NCBI GenBank assembly: GCA_030674155.1
Contig: CM060322.1
Location: 66,553,401-66,617,400 of the forward strand
Length of the DNA stretch: 64,000 nt
Direction: 5' to 3'
Origin: Stramonita haemastoma
Lineage: Eukaryota; Mollusca; Gastropoda; Neogastropoda; Muricidae
Below the pieces are notes generated by a model. The model did no database searches and was not told where the DNA came from. It saw only the letters and a list, made by a program, of their open reading frames with translations. This document shows positions 1 through 13,205 of the stretch, piece by piece; positions within the stretch are counted from its first letter, which is position 1, and each line of letters begins with the position of its first letter. The position numbers were made by a program, and so were the translations under genes.

Positions 1-18
1 GTCATAAGTAGGCTTTTG

Positions 19-738
19 TCAGAGGGAGAGAGGAAGGTCGTTCCACATCGATGGACCGGAAACAGAGAAAGAGCGGCGGCCAACGGTAGATAGGTTGAAT
101 CTGGGTGTTCTTAGGGACAAAGTATCTGCCGACGAGCGGAGGGAGCGAGGTGTGTACAAGTGAAGACATTCACAGAGGTAGGAGGGTGCAGTATTGTGGA
201 GACATTTGTAACAGAGGGTATTGATCTTGTAGTTTACTCTCTGTGGTAGGGGCAGCCAATGAAGAGATTGCAAGAGAGGGGTAATGTGCTCAGATTTTTT
301 CTTTCTGAGGACCAGACAAGCTGCGGAGTTTTGTATGCGTTGAAGGGAGTGGATGGATGATGCTGGCAGACCAGCCAAAAGAGAATTGCAATAGTCCAGA
401 CGTGAGAGAATAAGAGAAGTGACAAGTTTGGAAGTTGCATCAGTGGACAGGTACTTTCGAATTGCGCTAATACGCCGTAGTTGATAGTGGCATGACTGAC
501 AGGTTTGGGTAATGAATTTTTGCATGGAGAGAGTGTTATCGACAACGACTCCTAGATACTTCACAGAAGTGGATAGCGGAACTGACGTATTGCCGAATTC
601 TATTGAAGTTATTGGAATGGAGGAGAGTTTGTGTTTGGTGCCTACAAGCATGGCTTCGGTTTTATCTGCATTTAGTTGTAATTTGTTTTGTATCATCCAG
701 TGTTGGATGTCTTGAAGGCAGCTGGTCATATTTGTCAA
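19..738 (-). pseudogene. LINE ORF2 fragment: RT thumb and C-terminal domain
   Basis: This is the C-terminal part of the same element. It begins at the CLQDIQHWMIQNKLQLNADK segment that normally follows YADD by about 30 residues. It continues with KYLGVVVD, SRLDYCNSLLAGLP and HWLPLPQRVNYKI, and ends at PSMWNDLPLSL. These blocks are standard for the CR1/L2/Rex1 group. The join to the upstream frame is a frameshift in 735-795. The last codons before base 19 are again out of frame, which suggests a further small indel close to the window edge. Confidence 0.82.
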
Positions 739-2309
739 GAGAGAAGGAAGATTTCAGGTGTGTCACTGCTTTGAATCTGCGAGTCATCAGCATAAAAGTG
801 ATAATTGATATGATGACGGTCTATTATATGTGACAGTGGAGCAGTATAGAGGGTAAAAAGAAGAGGGCCCAGAACTGATCCCTGAGGGACACCACATTCC
901 AGTTTGGCAGGTGCTGATTGAATCTTGTTTACTGCAACTGTATGGACTCGGTCTGCGAGGTATGAGGTGAACCAAGTGAGGGCTGTGCCTTTAACGCCAA
1001 ACATGTTCTGGAGACGGGAGAGGAGAATTGAATGGTCTATAGTGTCGAAGGCAGCAGATAAGTCGAGAAGAGTAAGAAGGGAGATTTTCCCTGAGTCAGA
1101 AGCATGGAGAAGCATGTTTAGAGTATGAACCAGGGTGGTTTCAGTGCTGTGGTTGACGCGATAGGGAGACTGAAAAGGGGGAAAGAGATTATTGGATAGA
1201 AGATAGCTATTGAGTTGTTTCAGAAATACTTTTTCAAGGACTTTAGAGATAAAAGGCAGATTAGAGACGGGTCTATAGTTCTTCAGGATGTTAGGATCGA
1301 GGTCGTGCTTTTTGAGCAGAGGTGTGACTATCGCAGTTTTGAGAGCTGATGGAAAATTTCCAGAAAGAAGAGATGAGTTTACTGTTTTTGTGATAGTAGG
1401 TATAAGCTGTGGGATGCACTGAATGAAAAGAGAAGCAGGTACAGGATCGAGATCGCATGATTTTATTGTCATTTCTTTCAGAATGTTCTTGATTTCTTTA
1501 TCGCTTGTTGGGTGAAAGACAAGTAGAGGAGTGCCAGTGAATTGGGGATCAGGAGGTGCAGGTCGGAAAGAAGTCTGATCCAGTTTGGAGCGGATGTTGC
1601 GGACTTTGTCAGAGAAGAATGAAGAAAATATACCAGGAAGTTCAGAGTGGCTGTGGACAGTAGGCAGAGGGCTAGCCTTTGCAGATCCAAGGAGAGTTGA
1701 GGTGAGGAAAAAAAGAGATTTCATGGACGTGGCATCGAGAACTTGAGCAGAAAAATAGTTTGTCTTCGCTGAGTGGATTAGGGTTTTGACTTTGTTGATT
1801 TGTTTGTGAAAGAGCTGTTTGTTTATTTCAGTTTTTGTTTTTCGCCATTTTTGCTCAAGTTGTCGGCGTTTGTACTTTGCAACCAGTATGTCGTGAGTAT
1901 ACCATGGGGCGCAGGGCCTATCAGGCAGAACAACATCAGTGGGAGGTGCGTGCTCATCGAGCAGTTGGCTAAAAACAGTGTTGTAATGTACGGAAGGGTC
2001 AGTGTGTTCAGGGGGTTTGGATAGGTGTTGGGCAGCTTGAGAAGAGAAGGTTTGAATATCAATTGCCTTGAGATTGCGACGGGTGACACGCTTTTTCTTT
2101 TTGATAGGCCTAGTGACGTTGAGAGAGAAGAGAATGGCGGAATGTTCGGAAAGCAGTTCATTAGTGACGGACACAGATGTGACGAGTTTAAGTGAAAGAT
2201 CAGTAATGAGCCAGTCTAAGATGTGACCTGACCTGTGAGTTGGCTTGCTTACCAGCTGGGAAAGAGAGTGGTTGGACAGAGAAAGAGAAGACGCTTGACA
2301 TCTGGACAA
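735..2309 (-). pseudogene. LINE ORF2 fragment: endonuclease C-terminus and reverse transcriptase
   Basis: This frame continues the endonuclease (HILDWLI, then the SEHSAIL segment carrying the catalytic His) and then the reverse transcriptase. RT blocks seen are NYRPVSNLPFISKVLEK (finger), LLDLSAAFDTIDH (palm, first Asp), GVPQGSVLGPLLF and the FYADDS catalytic loop at about 783-797. All key acidic residues are present, so the enzyme was inactivated by frameshifts rather than active-site loss. The frame stops 15 residues past YADD, and the thumb continues in another frame at 19-738. Members of this family run one ORF2 of roughly 900-1000 residues, which matches the sum of the three pieces. Confidence 0.85.
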
Positions 2310-3574
2310 GACTGGTTGTCAAAGTGGAAATTGAAGTCACCAAGAATGATAAGTGTCTTGGGAGAGAGGCTGTAATGATCCAGGAGTGACTGAAATTCTT
2401 CATGAAAAAGGGAAGATGTCAGATTGTTTTTACGACTAGGAGGTGGACGGTACAGACAGCAGAAAGTGATAGAGTGGCCAGGTAAGCTGAGGTTGAGTTC
2501 ACAGACTTCAAAGGATGCAGGTGAGAAAGGGAGAGAGTGACAGAAGGAAAGAGCTGGGTGCAGAGTGTCTTTGTAGGTGATGGCAATGCCACCTCCACGG
2601 GAGAGTCTAGGGAAAGAACAAGTTTTATAGCCAGGTGGTGTCAGCTGTTTTATTTTTGGTTCGTTGTCCTGTGGTTTTAACCATGTTTCAGTGAGAAAAG
2701 CTAAGTCTATGTTCTGTTCAGAGATAAAATCAGAAAGAAGATCGGCCTTGCCATCTGGACAGACAGATTGCACATTGTACAGACAGATGTTAAGAAGATT
2801 TGAAGGCGGGGGAGAGGTTGAAGTTGAAAGTGGTGAGTTGGGAAGACAATCAGAGGATGAGGATGAAAGCGATGGTGGTGCAGTAGACAGTGGAAGAACA
2901 GACAAAAGTTTGGATGCTGAGTCGAGTGTGGAGGGTGGTAAAGGAACTGGGTCAGGTTGGGGATTTGAATCTATACACGCAGCATGAAACACATTACAAT
3001 CAGTGAAAACATCGTCAGAGTCACATAAATCAGCAGTGGAGGGAAGCATATGACAGGAAGTTGAGGCAGTGTGGTCGGTGGTGGTTGCGGTAGTCTCAGA
3101 AGTGTAAGTGACATCAGAGGTGAGGGGGGAGACACGTGCAGGCTGAGCACACCGCAGGCGATGACGTATGCCTGCATGTGTTCCTCTTCTGGTTTTACGG
3201 GGATGGATACCCAGGTATGAAATATGTTGTTTGATGTCTGGGTCAAGTCTATTTTGTTTGCCGCCTATTTGACGTATGAAGGATACTCTAGTGTCTGCGT
3301 TGGTGAGTGTCATTGTGGTGGGGGGAGAAGAGCTGGATGGTGGTGGCGGTGGTGGTAGGAGTTTGTGCAACACGTGCAGTTTGTTATGCTGCAGCAGGGT
3401 CAGGGTAGGCATGGATAGCAGAGTCAGCACAGTTAGGTAAACACAAATTATGACGCCATTTTTTTTTCTATAAACAAAAATATTCAAAAGATGAAAAAGT
3501 TTAGAATTGAAATATTTCGAAAAATAAACGATATTGAGAAAAACTGCTCTGGCCACCAGACTGTGAAATAACAA
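2249..3574 (-). pseudogene. LINE ORF2 fragment: N-terminal region and APE endonuclease
   Basis: This is the first part of the CR1/L2-type ORF2. It would encode the endonuclease that nicks target DNA to prime reverse transcription. Visible motifs, in order, are NVQSV (the N-terminal Asn of APE enzymes), LTETWL (catalytic Glu), RGGGIAI, CCLYRPP and ILGDFNFH (catalytic Asp/Asn). The frame runs out after this last motif. The natural continuation, with the HILDWLI and SEHSAI segments, lies in the next frame from about 2309 downward. The first ~80 residues before the Pro-rich tract look like 5' UTR read through, and the genuine start is probably the Met near 3312 or upstream. No single Met is certain. 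Confidence 0.8.
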
Positions 3575-3591
3575 CCTATAAACAAGTAAGA

Positions 3592-4002
3592 TTAAAGGAA
3601 TTTAAAGGAATCTACTGAACACAGAATAAATAAACATAACATAATCTCTAGCATTAACTCAGCATCAGGGAGAATGTGTGATAATGTTTTCTTGCCTTCA
3701 AAAGGTGGTAAAATATCTTTAAAACCTGGGCATTCAAAAAGTATGTGCTGATTTGTAAATCTTTTGCCACAAGGGCACAAAGCATTCTTACTAAATTTTG
3801 TTTGAAAAGCGTCCAGTTTTACCCTGTTAAACAATGATGTGATGCTTCTACAGATATGTAAAGGGGTCTTATTGCGATGGAAATAGTGATATAAAACTGC
3901 TGTTGTATCTAAGAATTGTGACTTATTATAAAATTTTGTGACAGATTTATCTTTGTTTTGTGGAACTTGGTTAAAGCGATTACAAGAGATTTTTCTTAAC
4001 AA
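3592..4002 (-). pseudogene. I/Jockey-type LINE, C-terminal zinc-knuckle fragment
   Basis: This is the C-terminal tail of a second minus-strand LINE. The hallmark is CPCGKRFTNQHILFECPGF, a CxC/HxxxxC cysteine-histidine knuckle typical of I, Jockey and Nimb-like ORF2 ends. It lies immediately after the RT fragment at 3996-4373 with nothing between. The RT thumb and any RNase H, probably several hundred residues, have therefore been deleted. It abuts the 5' side of the CR1/L2-type LINE at 3574. Confidence 0.7.
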
Positions 4003-4296
4003 GCAGTGACACTCTCAGGTGAGAGTGCAAGACCGTTTTCACTCATAAAAGTATACAAACTATCTAAACCAATTTGATATGCCTTCCGTATATGATTTAT
4101 ATCTCTTTTGGAAGATTTATTTTTCATAGTAACATTAGCCCACATGCATATGTCATCTGCATACTGAACCACTGTGACATTTTTTGTCAAAGTGTCTGGA
4201 AGATCATGAATTAAAATATTGAATAGCATTGGCGCAATTACAAATCTCTGTGAGATTCCCATGTCAATAGATCTAGAAGTTGAATAGGTGCGTCCC
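3996..4296 (-). pseudogene. I/Jockey-type LINE, RT palm fragment (3' half of the split element)
   Basis: RT palm of the second minus-strand LINE, running from the target site of the nested RTE leftward. It shows GISQRFVIAPMLFNILIHDL (the PQGSVISPxLF block, mutated) and the catalytic loop QYADDICMW near 4140-4170, and it ends at GLALSPE. It is the direct continuation of the frame at 7561-8037. Read across the insertion, the segment between the finger and palm blocks is continuous, which confirms that one element was split. Confidence 0.85.
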
Positions 4297-4307
4297 ACTT
4301 TAACTTG
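4297..4307 (+). repeat. Target-site duplication, left copy, of nested RTE
   Basis: The 11 bases ACTTTAACTTG here recur exactly at 7550-7560. On the minus strand both copies read the residues VKV inside the interrupted RT, so one copy is the original target and the other was made at insertion. Confidence 0.9.
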
Positions 4308-4531
4308 CCCCCGTGGGACTCCCGGGAATTCATTACAAGAATAGGGTCCCTGCCCGCTAGCCAGGCATGTCATAAGAGGCGACTAAGGTGGTACCACTCC
4401 CCCAGGTAGGGGGTTGGACACAGGGCTAACAACCCCATTCTGTAAAAAAAAAGATTGTTACAGAAACAGCAACAAAGAAATTCAACACTACTGGGTGCAA
4501 CGGGCTTCCAGAGTCATCGAAAGATACTCGT

Positions 4532-6145
4532 ATGAATGGCAGTGGTGAAAGCCGAGAGGAAGCCACTGACAGGAAGATGGAAACCTTGAGCACCAAAACC
4601 AAAACCAGAATAGGATTTTGGAATGTTAGAACGATGTATAAGACAGGAAAACTGGCGCAAGTTACAGCAGAAATGAAACGCAATAACCTACACATCCTAG
4701 GAGTCAGCGAGAGCTGATGGACAGGATCAGGCAGATGCAAAACTAACACAGGAGAGACAGTGCTGTACAGCAGCAGAAGGGACAACCAGCACCGTGAAGG
4801 AGTAGCCATCATCATGAAGAAAGGAATAGAGAAGTGCCTGATGGAGTGGAAACCTATCAACAACAGGTTGATGAAGATAAGAATGAAGGTGAGACATATT
4901 AATACCACTATCATCCAATGCTATGCACCAACTAACAACAGTGCAGAAGAAGACAAAAACGAATTCTATGCACAACTACAAGCAGAACTGGAAGATATCC
5001 CAAGCCATGACATGAAGATTGTAATGGGCGACCTGAACGCAAAAGTTGGAAATAACAACATAGGCCAAGAAAGAGCCATGGGAAAGGAAGGATGTGGCAC
5101 CATGAATGACAACGGAGAGAGACTGGTGGAACTCTGCATGACAAACAGCCTTATTATTGGAGGGACACTGTTTACACACCCTGAAATCCACAAGCTTACC
5201 TGGTGCTCCCCCAATGGAAGAGACAAGAACCAGATCGACCACCTGATGATCAATGGGACATGGAGAAGATTGCTGCTAGATGTAAGAGTAAAGAGGGGAG
5301 CTGATGTTGGCAGTGACCACCACCTTGTCACTGCCATCCTCAAAGTAAACCTGAGGAAAAATATATCTAGGAAACTGAGACAACAACAGTTTGATGTGGA
5401 GAAGCTGCGTGACACCAAAGCAAAGAGTGCTTTCATCCTTCAGCTGAAAAACAAGTTCCAAGCACTGGTGGATGCTGAAAATTATGCACAACCAGACAAG
5501 ACTGGTATTAACATCATGTGGGAACAAGTCAAAACAGCCTACACACAAGCCAGTGAAACATGCTTTGGACAGAGACAGAGGAAGAGGAAAAAGTGGATCA
5601 CAACAGACACCTGGCAGGCCATTGAGAACAGGAGAGAACTGAAGAAGAAAATTTTGGAAACCAAGTCCAAGCGAATAAGAGAGAGGTACAAACAACAGTA
5701 TAGAGAGGCAGACCAAACTGTGAAGAAGATGGCAAGAGCAGACAAACGAGCCTACTTGGATGAAATTGCAATCCAAGTAGAAGAGGCCGCCACCAAAGGA
5801 GAACAAGGACAGGTGTTTAAGATCACCAAAATTGTCAGTGGCAAATACCGGGGAAACACCGAGACGCCGATTGTAGACAAACAGGGCCGACTCCTTACCA
5901 CAGAAGCAGAACAAGATGCTAGATGGGCAGAACACTTCAACGAAGTTCTCAACAGACCACCACCAACTGAAGAGGCGGATGTACAAGACCCTGATGCTGA
6001 CCTCAGTGTTAACACCACTCCACCAGAGAAGAAAGAAATTATAACAGCTATCAGATCTCTCAAGAACCAAAAAGCCCCTGGCCAGGACAACCTAAATGCA
6101 GAGCTCTTCAAAGCAGACCCAGAGTTTGCAGCCCTGGTTCTATAA
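4532..6145 (+). pseudogene. RTE ORF: APE endonuclease and RT N-terminus (stop-interrupted)
   Basis: The endonuclease begins with GFWNVRTMYKTGKL and is interrupted by a TGA at about 4716, inside the SES(stop)W block where the family has SExxW. It then continues in one frame from ~4722 to 6145. Motifs are EGVAIIM, IIQCYAPT, VMGDLNAKVG (catalytic Asp/Asn), LTWCSPNGRDKNQIDH and GSDHHLV (catalytic Asp-His pair). The linker is basic and coiled. RT begins with LKNQKAPGQDNLNAELFK, after which a stop at 6143-6145 cuts the frame. The intact copy would be a single ORF of about 1000 residues. Confidence 0.88.
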
Positions 6146-6162
6146 CCACTCTTTACTGCTAT

Positions 6163-6580
6163 ATAGGAGGAGAAACAGCTACCAAAAGAATGGACAAAAG
6201 GAGTCATCGTGAAGATCCCAAAGAAAGGAGCCCTGAGCAACTGTAACAATTGGAGAGGAATCACTCTGCTATCTATTTCCAGCAAGATCCTAGCAAAAAT
6301 AATAATTAAACGAATCTCAGAAGCAGTGGACCAACAACTCAGAAAAGAACAGGCAGGTTTTCGACCAGGAAGAGGATGCACAGATCAGATCTTCACCCTG
6401 CGCAACATCATCGAACAGTGCACAGAATGGCAGAGACAGCTGTACATCAACTTTGTAGACTTTGAGAAAGCCTTTGACAGCATACATAAAAAAGTCTATG
6501 GTGCATACTCTGAGCATATAAAATATGGAATGAGATTGTGCAAGTCATTAAGAGCTTCTACAGAAACTTCACATGCAGAG
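6163..6580 (+). pseudogene. RTE ORF: RT finger blocks
   Basis: This is in-frame continuation of the RT after the stop at 6145. It shows LPKEWTKGVIVKIPKKG, NNWRGITLLSISSKILAKII, KEQAGFRPGRGCTDQIFTLR and INFVDFEKAFDSI (first palm Asp in the FxKAFD position). A frameshift near 6495-6500 diverts it just past FDSI, and the true continuation is the frame starting near 6538. Confidence 0.85.
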
Positions 6581-7520
6581 TAGGAAACAGTGAAACCAGC
6601 TTCAGTGTAAAGACCGGCGTCAGACAAGGCTGCCCCAGGTCGGCACAGCTCTTCAACCTGACAATTGACTGGGTGATGAGACAGACAACAGCTGACCAGC
6701 CGCGGGGCATCAGATGGACCCCATTCACAACACTTGAAGACCTAGATTTTGCTGACGATCTGGCACTGCTCTCACACACCCACCATCATATCCAGGAGAA
6801 GACATCCCGTCTCAACACTTTTGCCCAGCAAGTAGGCCTGAAAATCAGCCAGAAGAAGACAGAGGTGATGATGCTAAATGTTCAGAATCCCTCTCCTGTC
6901 ACAGTGAACGGAGAAGATCTGCCAACAACTGAAGTGTTCACATACCTTGGGAGTATTGTCAGGCATGATGGCGGAGCAAGCAGTGACATCAAAAACCGCA
7001 TCAACAAAGCAAGAGCTGCTTACAGAAATCTGAACAATGTGTGGAAGTCATCCCAATACAGCACAAAGACCAAACTAAGACTGTATCAGAGCTGCATACT
7101 TTCCACCCTCCTGTATGGCTCGGAATGCTGGAGGATGACTGAGAGTGACATTAACAAACTGTCTACATTCCACACAAAGAATCTCAGGAGAATATTACGC
7201 ATCTTCTGGCCTGAGACCATCTCCAACCAATAACTCCTGGCCCGCTGCAACCAAGAAAATATAAATACCATCATTATGCAAAGACAATGGAGATGGATAG
7301 GACACATCAGCCAACGGGAACAAGGGAACATCGCCTGAACAGCCCTCCACTGGACACCAGAAGGAAAACGCAGGCGATGATGACCCAAGAACACCTGGCG
7401 TCGGACAATAGAAACAGAGCTGAAGACCCTCCAACACTCCTGGGGAACCATTCAGAAACTGGCCTAAGACAAACAGGAGTGGAGAACCTTTGTTGCTGCC
7501 CTACATACCAAGAAGGCATA
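6538..7520 (+). pseudogene. RTE ORF: RT palm, thumb and C-terminal domain
   Basis: RT palm and C-terminus: VKTGVRQGCPRSAQLFNLTI, LDFADDLALLSH (catalytic FADD), GLKISQKKTEVM, FTYLGSIV, SCILSTLLYGSECWRM and NLRRILRIFWPETISNQ. A TAA at 7231-7233 ends the clean part. Beyond it the frame still reads WRWIGHISQREQGNIA and NTWRRTIETELKTL, the usual C-terminal tail, with extra stops. The decay is modest. The ACG-type changes at TCA/TAA codons suggest few mutations since insertion. Confidence 0.87.
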
Positions 7521-7549
7521 AAAAGACTTTGGATTTGGATTTGGATTGG

Positions 7550-7560
7550 ACTTTAACTTG
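7550..7560 (+). repeat. Target-site duplication, right copy, of nested RTE
   Basis: Exact repeat of ACTTTAACTTG at 4297-4307. It lies directly after the GGATTT tail, and the I/Jockey-type LINE resumes at 7561. Confidence 0.9.
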
Positions 7561-8037
7561 AATACTTCGACTTATAAAAAAATCTTTGACGTAATTATAG
7601 ACATATCCTGAAAATCCTACTGACTTCAACTTAAAAAGCAATCTAAAATGCCACACACAATCATATTCTTTGCTTACGTCAAAGAATGTGGCCAGAATAT
7701 TTTGGTGTCTGGCAAACTGATTTTTAATTTGTGTTGTCAACTTAACAATATGATCAAAAGTGGATCTTCCTTTGCGAAAACCAGCTTGATTCACTGGTAT
7801 GATATTCTCTTTATCGCAATAATGTACCATTCTATGAAGGACGATTCTCTCCATTAATTTTCCAATATGGGAGGTAAGTGCTATTGGCCTGTAGCTTTTA
7901 ATGTTACATCTGGGCTTTCCTTGTTTTAAAATTGGCACAATTATAGACTGTTTCCATATAGGCGGTAATCTTCCACTACTCCAACATTTTTGGAACAGAA
8001 GGCTAAGGAACCATATATATTTTTCACACGCAGGCAC
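7561..8037 (-). pseudogene. I/Jockey-type LINE, RT finger fragment (5' half of the split element)
   Basis: This is the upstream half of the split minus-strand LINE. RT blocks seen are PPIWKQSIIVPILKQGKP, SYRPIALTSHIGKLMERIV, NQAGFRKGRSTFDHI (conserved GFRxxRST) and ATFFDVSKEYDCVWH (palm, first catalytic Asp in the FFD position; the K/AYD position reads EYD). It stops being LINE-like exactly at the 11-bp repeat at 7550-7560. The endonuclease half of the element is missing to the right, where microsatellite sequence begins, so the element was already 5' truncated. Confidence 0.85.
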
Positions 8038-9656
<1,619 letters not shown>

Positions 9657-10077
9657 GTGAGGCTCCACCACAAAATGAGTCGCTTAGCACATTACTCAAT
9701 TTGTGCTAGGAGCCATTAAAGGCAGGTGGGGGTCAAGTTGTCAATGTTGAGATTTTGATCAATTATTTAACTATATCTGTTATTCTACTTTGTAATAAAA
9801 TATCAAGGCATAATTTCTATTCCTTTTGCTTTTAAATGTGTTTTGATAATACCCAAGCCCTCATTCTGACAACCTGTTACAAAAATAAACTTGCCCATTT
9901 CTCATTTTATCACACCCTGCAGTGTATCATTTCAATTTGTAATAACTTTGCACAGAGCTGTCCGATTTTCAATCTGTTTTTTGTATTAAATAGCCTTTTT
10001 CTTGCAAATTATTATCTTGTCAATAACTAAAAATTGACCTCTTGTGCAATGCGACTCCTTATGTGGTGGAGCATCAC
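9657..10077 (+). mobile_element. MITE, copy 1 (421 bp)
   Basis: Non-autonomous DNA element with inverted ends. The left end is GTGAGGCTCCACCACAAAAT and the right end, read on the minus strand, is GTGATGCTCCACCACATAAG. AAAT is present on both flanks (9653-9656, 10078-10081), a candidate target duplication. The interior is AT-rich and non-coding and is shared with copies at 12711, 17909 (inverted) and 63768 (inverted). No transposase is encoded. The superfamily is not clear from these ends. Confidence 0.85.
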
Positions 10078-10690
10078 AAATACACACACAGAACACTAGG
10101 CCTAGCAGGGTGTGCACTGTTAGAAAGAGACAGGGAATTGAAGGCAACATTGACATGCATACACTCAAAAATATTAATTAAAAGATTTTTTTTAAACAAA
10201 CCCCCAAAAACAAGCATACACTCACTGCCAGTGGGAGTAATATAGATAAATAATCCAGAGCACAGCATTCATATCAGTGCAACTGATGGTATGTCTCCAT
10301 GGTATCAAGCAGTCCTCCACTCAGTCTGCTCTTTTATTTATTATGTTAAAATTTTAGTTTTCTTTGGCATCTATACTTCAGGCCTAACTACCATTGTAGT
10401 GACAGAAAGGGGCGGAGCTTGTCCAGCCCTCAGTAACTAGGCTACAGCCCCATCCAATGAGCAAGAACGTGTGTGGATACCCCCCTCCCCACCCCCACCC
10501 TTACCTTTCCACTCATGCCAGATTAGGCTATGCTAGTACACTATATACCCGAAGAAAGGCTCAGTGTGAAGAGTTGGTAACCAATACAAAAATACCAGAG
10601 GAATGCGGAAAGGATGGGTCGAATTTATGGTAAAATAAAACAATCCACTTTTAAAGAAAGAAAGGAATAAATCAAGAAAGAAGAAAGAGA
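10078..10690. other. Gap without recognised features
   Basis: AT-rich sequence with an A/T-rich CA stretch. A short C-rich run lies at 10480-10500. No RNA gene, transposon motif or coding exon could be supported. Confidence 0.6.
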
Positions 10691-11345
10691 AAAATAAATA
10701 AAAGAGCAGACTGAGTGGCTGACAGCTAGAATGGTGGGGGGTAGGGTACTTCTCCACCCCATCTCTCTGGCTCCCCTTGCTTTCCATATGCCGGGATCCG
10801 TCAGTTGTCAGAGTGTAAAGGAAAGGACGAGCTTCAAAACGATGTCTTTTACGAGTCGATTGGTTAATAAACAAAGGAGTCGATCAAAAAAGAAAAACAA
10901 GACTTACTATGAAGACTGGCAGACTGGCAGAATCCCTCCGACCCCTCCTCTCTCTCGCTCTGTCTCTCCGGTGTTTCTCATATGACATGAATGGGTTAGT
11001 TGTCCAAGTCAGGAGAAAAGAATAAGCTTTACAATGATATCTTTTATGAGTCGACTGGATAATAAATAAAGGAATCAATCAATAAAGAAAAATGAGACTG
11101 ACAGTGAAGAAGAAAGAAAGAAGTAAAAGAGCAGACTGAGTGACTAACTGCTAGAATGGTGGGGGGGGGGGGGGGGGGCTACTTCTTGGCCCCCTCATTC
11201 CTGTTCCTTTCCATATGTCGGGATTGATTAGTTATCAGAGTGTAGAGAAAGAAATGAGCTTTAAAATAATATATGTTATGAGTCGATCAGTTAATAAATA
11301 AAGGAATTGATGAATGAAGAAAAATGAGACTGACAGTAAAATATG
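10690..11345 (+). repeat. Degenerate tandem repeat, about three units of ~190-235 bp
   Basis: Three neighbouring blocks share GAGCAGACTGAGTG, CTAGAATGGTGGGG, CTTTCCATATG, TCAGAGTGTA and GAGTCGATtgGTTAATAAA-type segments (first block from 10700, a partial middle block 10975-11110, last block from 11120). The third contains a G run of 18 at 11161-11178. Each block is A-rich at its right end. It looks like a local duplication, possibly of an old element. It is non-coding. Confidence 0.7.
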
Positions 11346-11364
11346 GGAGATCATGCAAAGTAAG

Positions 11365-11365
<1 letters not shown>

Positions 11366-11431
<66 letters not shown>
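11366..11431. repeat. (CT)n microsatellite
   Basis: About 65 bases of CT with one TTC interruption. Confidence 0.95.
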
Positions 11432-12321
<890 letters not shown>

Positions 12322-12436
12322 TTCCTCTCAGGTGCATACTCGAGCATACACTGTTATTTTGATGGATATATGAAAGATATATGCATATATACACACACAT
12401 ACATAACAATATATATTTTATAATTATATATATTTA

Positions 12437-12533
<97 letters not shown>
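12437..12533. repeat. (TAA)n microsatellite
   Basis: About 97 bases of TAA with one TGA interruption near 12468. It gives a spurious poly-Tyr frame on the minus strand. Confidence 0.97.
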
Positions 12534-12679
12534 GTAAATCAACAGTGGTTTAGAAAGTGAATTGATTTGTTAATAAATAAAGACAACGTGTATTCTGTCC
12601 ACCAGCCCTCTTTCTAATGAGGAAAATGTATCAGCTCTAAGCTTGTAACCTGTTGCTGTGCTGCTGCTGACTGTTGTTC

Positions 12680-12710
<31 letters not shown>

Positions 12711-13124
12711 GGTGCTCCACCACGAAATGAATCGCTTAGCACATTACCCAATTTTGCGCTAGGAGCCTTTAAAGGCAGGTGGGGGTCAAGTTGTCAATTT
12801 TGAGATTTTGATTGATTATTAAACTAGATCTGTTTATTTATCTTATAATGAAATATCAAGGTATCATTTTATTCCTTTTGCTTTTAAATGTGTTATGAAA
12901 ATACTAAAACACTCATTCTGACAACCTGTTACTAAAATAAACTTGCCTGTTTCTCATTTGGCACATCCTGCAGTCTATCATTTCAAATTGTAATATTGTT
13001 GCACAGAATTGTCCAATTTCAATCTGTTTTTTGCATTTGATAGCCACTTTATTACACATTAATAACATGTCAATAACTAAAAATTGACCTCATGTGCACT
13101 CCCTCTCATTATGTGGTGGTGCGT

Positions 13125-13127
<3 letters not shown>
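12711..13127 (+). mobile_element. MITE, copy 2 (417 bp), inserted in a (TA)n tract
   Basis: Same element as 9657-10077 and in the same orientation. It starts GGTGCTCCACCACGAAATGA and ends GGTGGTGCGTCAC. It is bracketed by (TA)n on both sides (12681-12710 and 13128-13202), so it either landed in a TA microsatellite or seeded one. Internal blocks shared with copy 1 include AAAGGCAGGTGGGGGTCAAG and GTCAATAACTAAAAATTGAC. Confidence 0.88.

Positions 13128-13202
<75 letters not shown>
13128..13202. repeat. (TA)n microsatellite
   Basis: About 75 bases of TA directly abutting the MITE, followed by a short GA-rich stretch. Confidence 0.95.

Positions 13203-13205
<3 letters not shown>

Larger units (their letters stand above)
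1..3574 (-). mobile_element. Decayed LINE of CR1/L2 type, 3' end cut by window edge
   Basis: A minus-strand non-LTR retrotransposon carries an APE-type endonuclease followed by a reverse transcriptase. The coding track runs right to left through three reading frames, so at least two frameshifts break it (near 2250-2310 and near 735-795). The order is a Pro/Ser/Thr-rich N-terminal region with an arginine-rich RRGTHAG patch, the endonuclease, the RT palm and the C-terminal region. There is no RNase H or LTR. The style of the RT (PQGSVLGPLLF, YADDSQ) and of the C-terminus (WNDLPL) is that of the CR1/L2/Rex1 group. Exact clade placement needs a tree. The 3' UTR and tail lie left of base 1. Confidence 0.85.
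4308..7549 (+). mobile_element. Full-length RTE-type LINE nested in another LINE
   Basis: A 3,242-bp plus-strand non-LTR element is flanked by a perfect 11-bp duplication. The length is what is expected for a complete RTE-type element. The 5' UTR (4308-~4590) is GC-rich and contains a run of A. The 3' end is a short GGATTT tandem (about three units, 7530-7549) in place of poly(A), as is usual for RTE. It encodes an APE endonuclease then an RT with FADD, and a C-terminal GxRRR-type tail. Several stops and frameshifts make it inactive. Placement in the broad RTE/RTEX/Proto2 group is by motif style. Confidence 0.9.

Noticed and set aside
12354..12542. Poly-Tyr protein
   Set aside because: Translation of the (TAA)n tract on the opposite strand.
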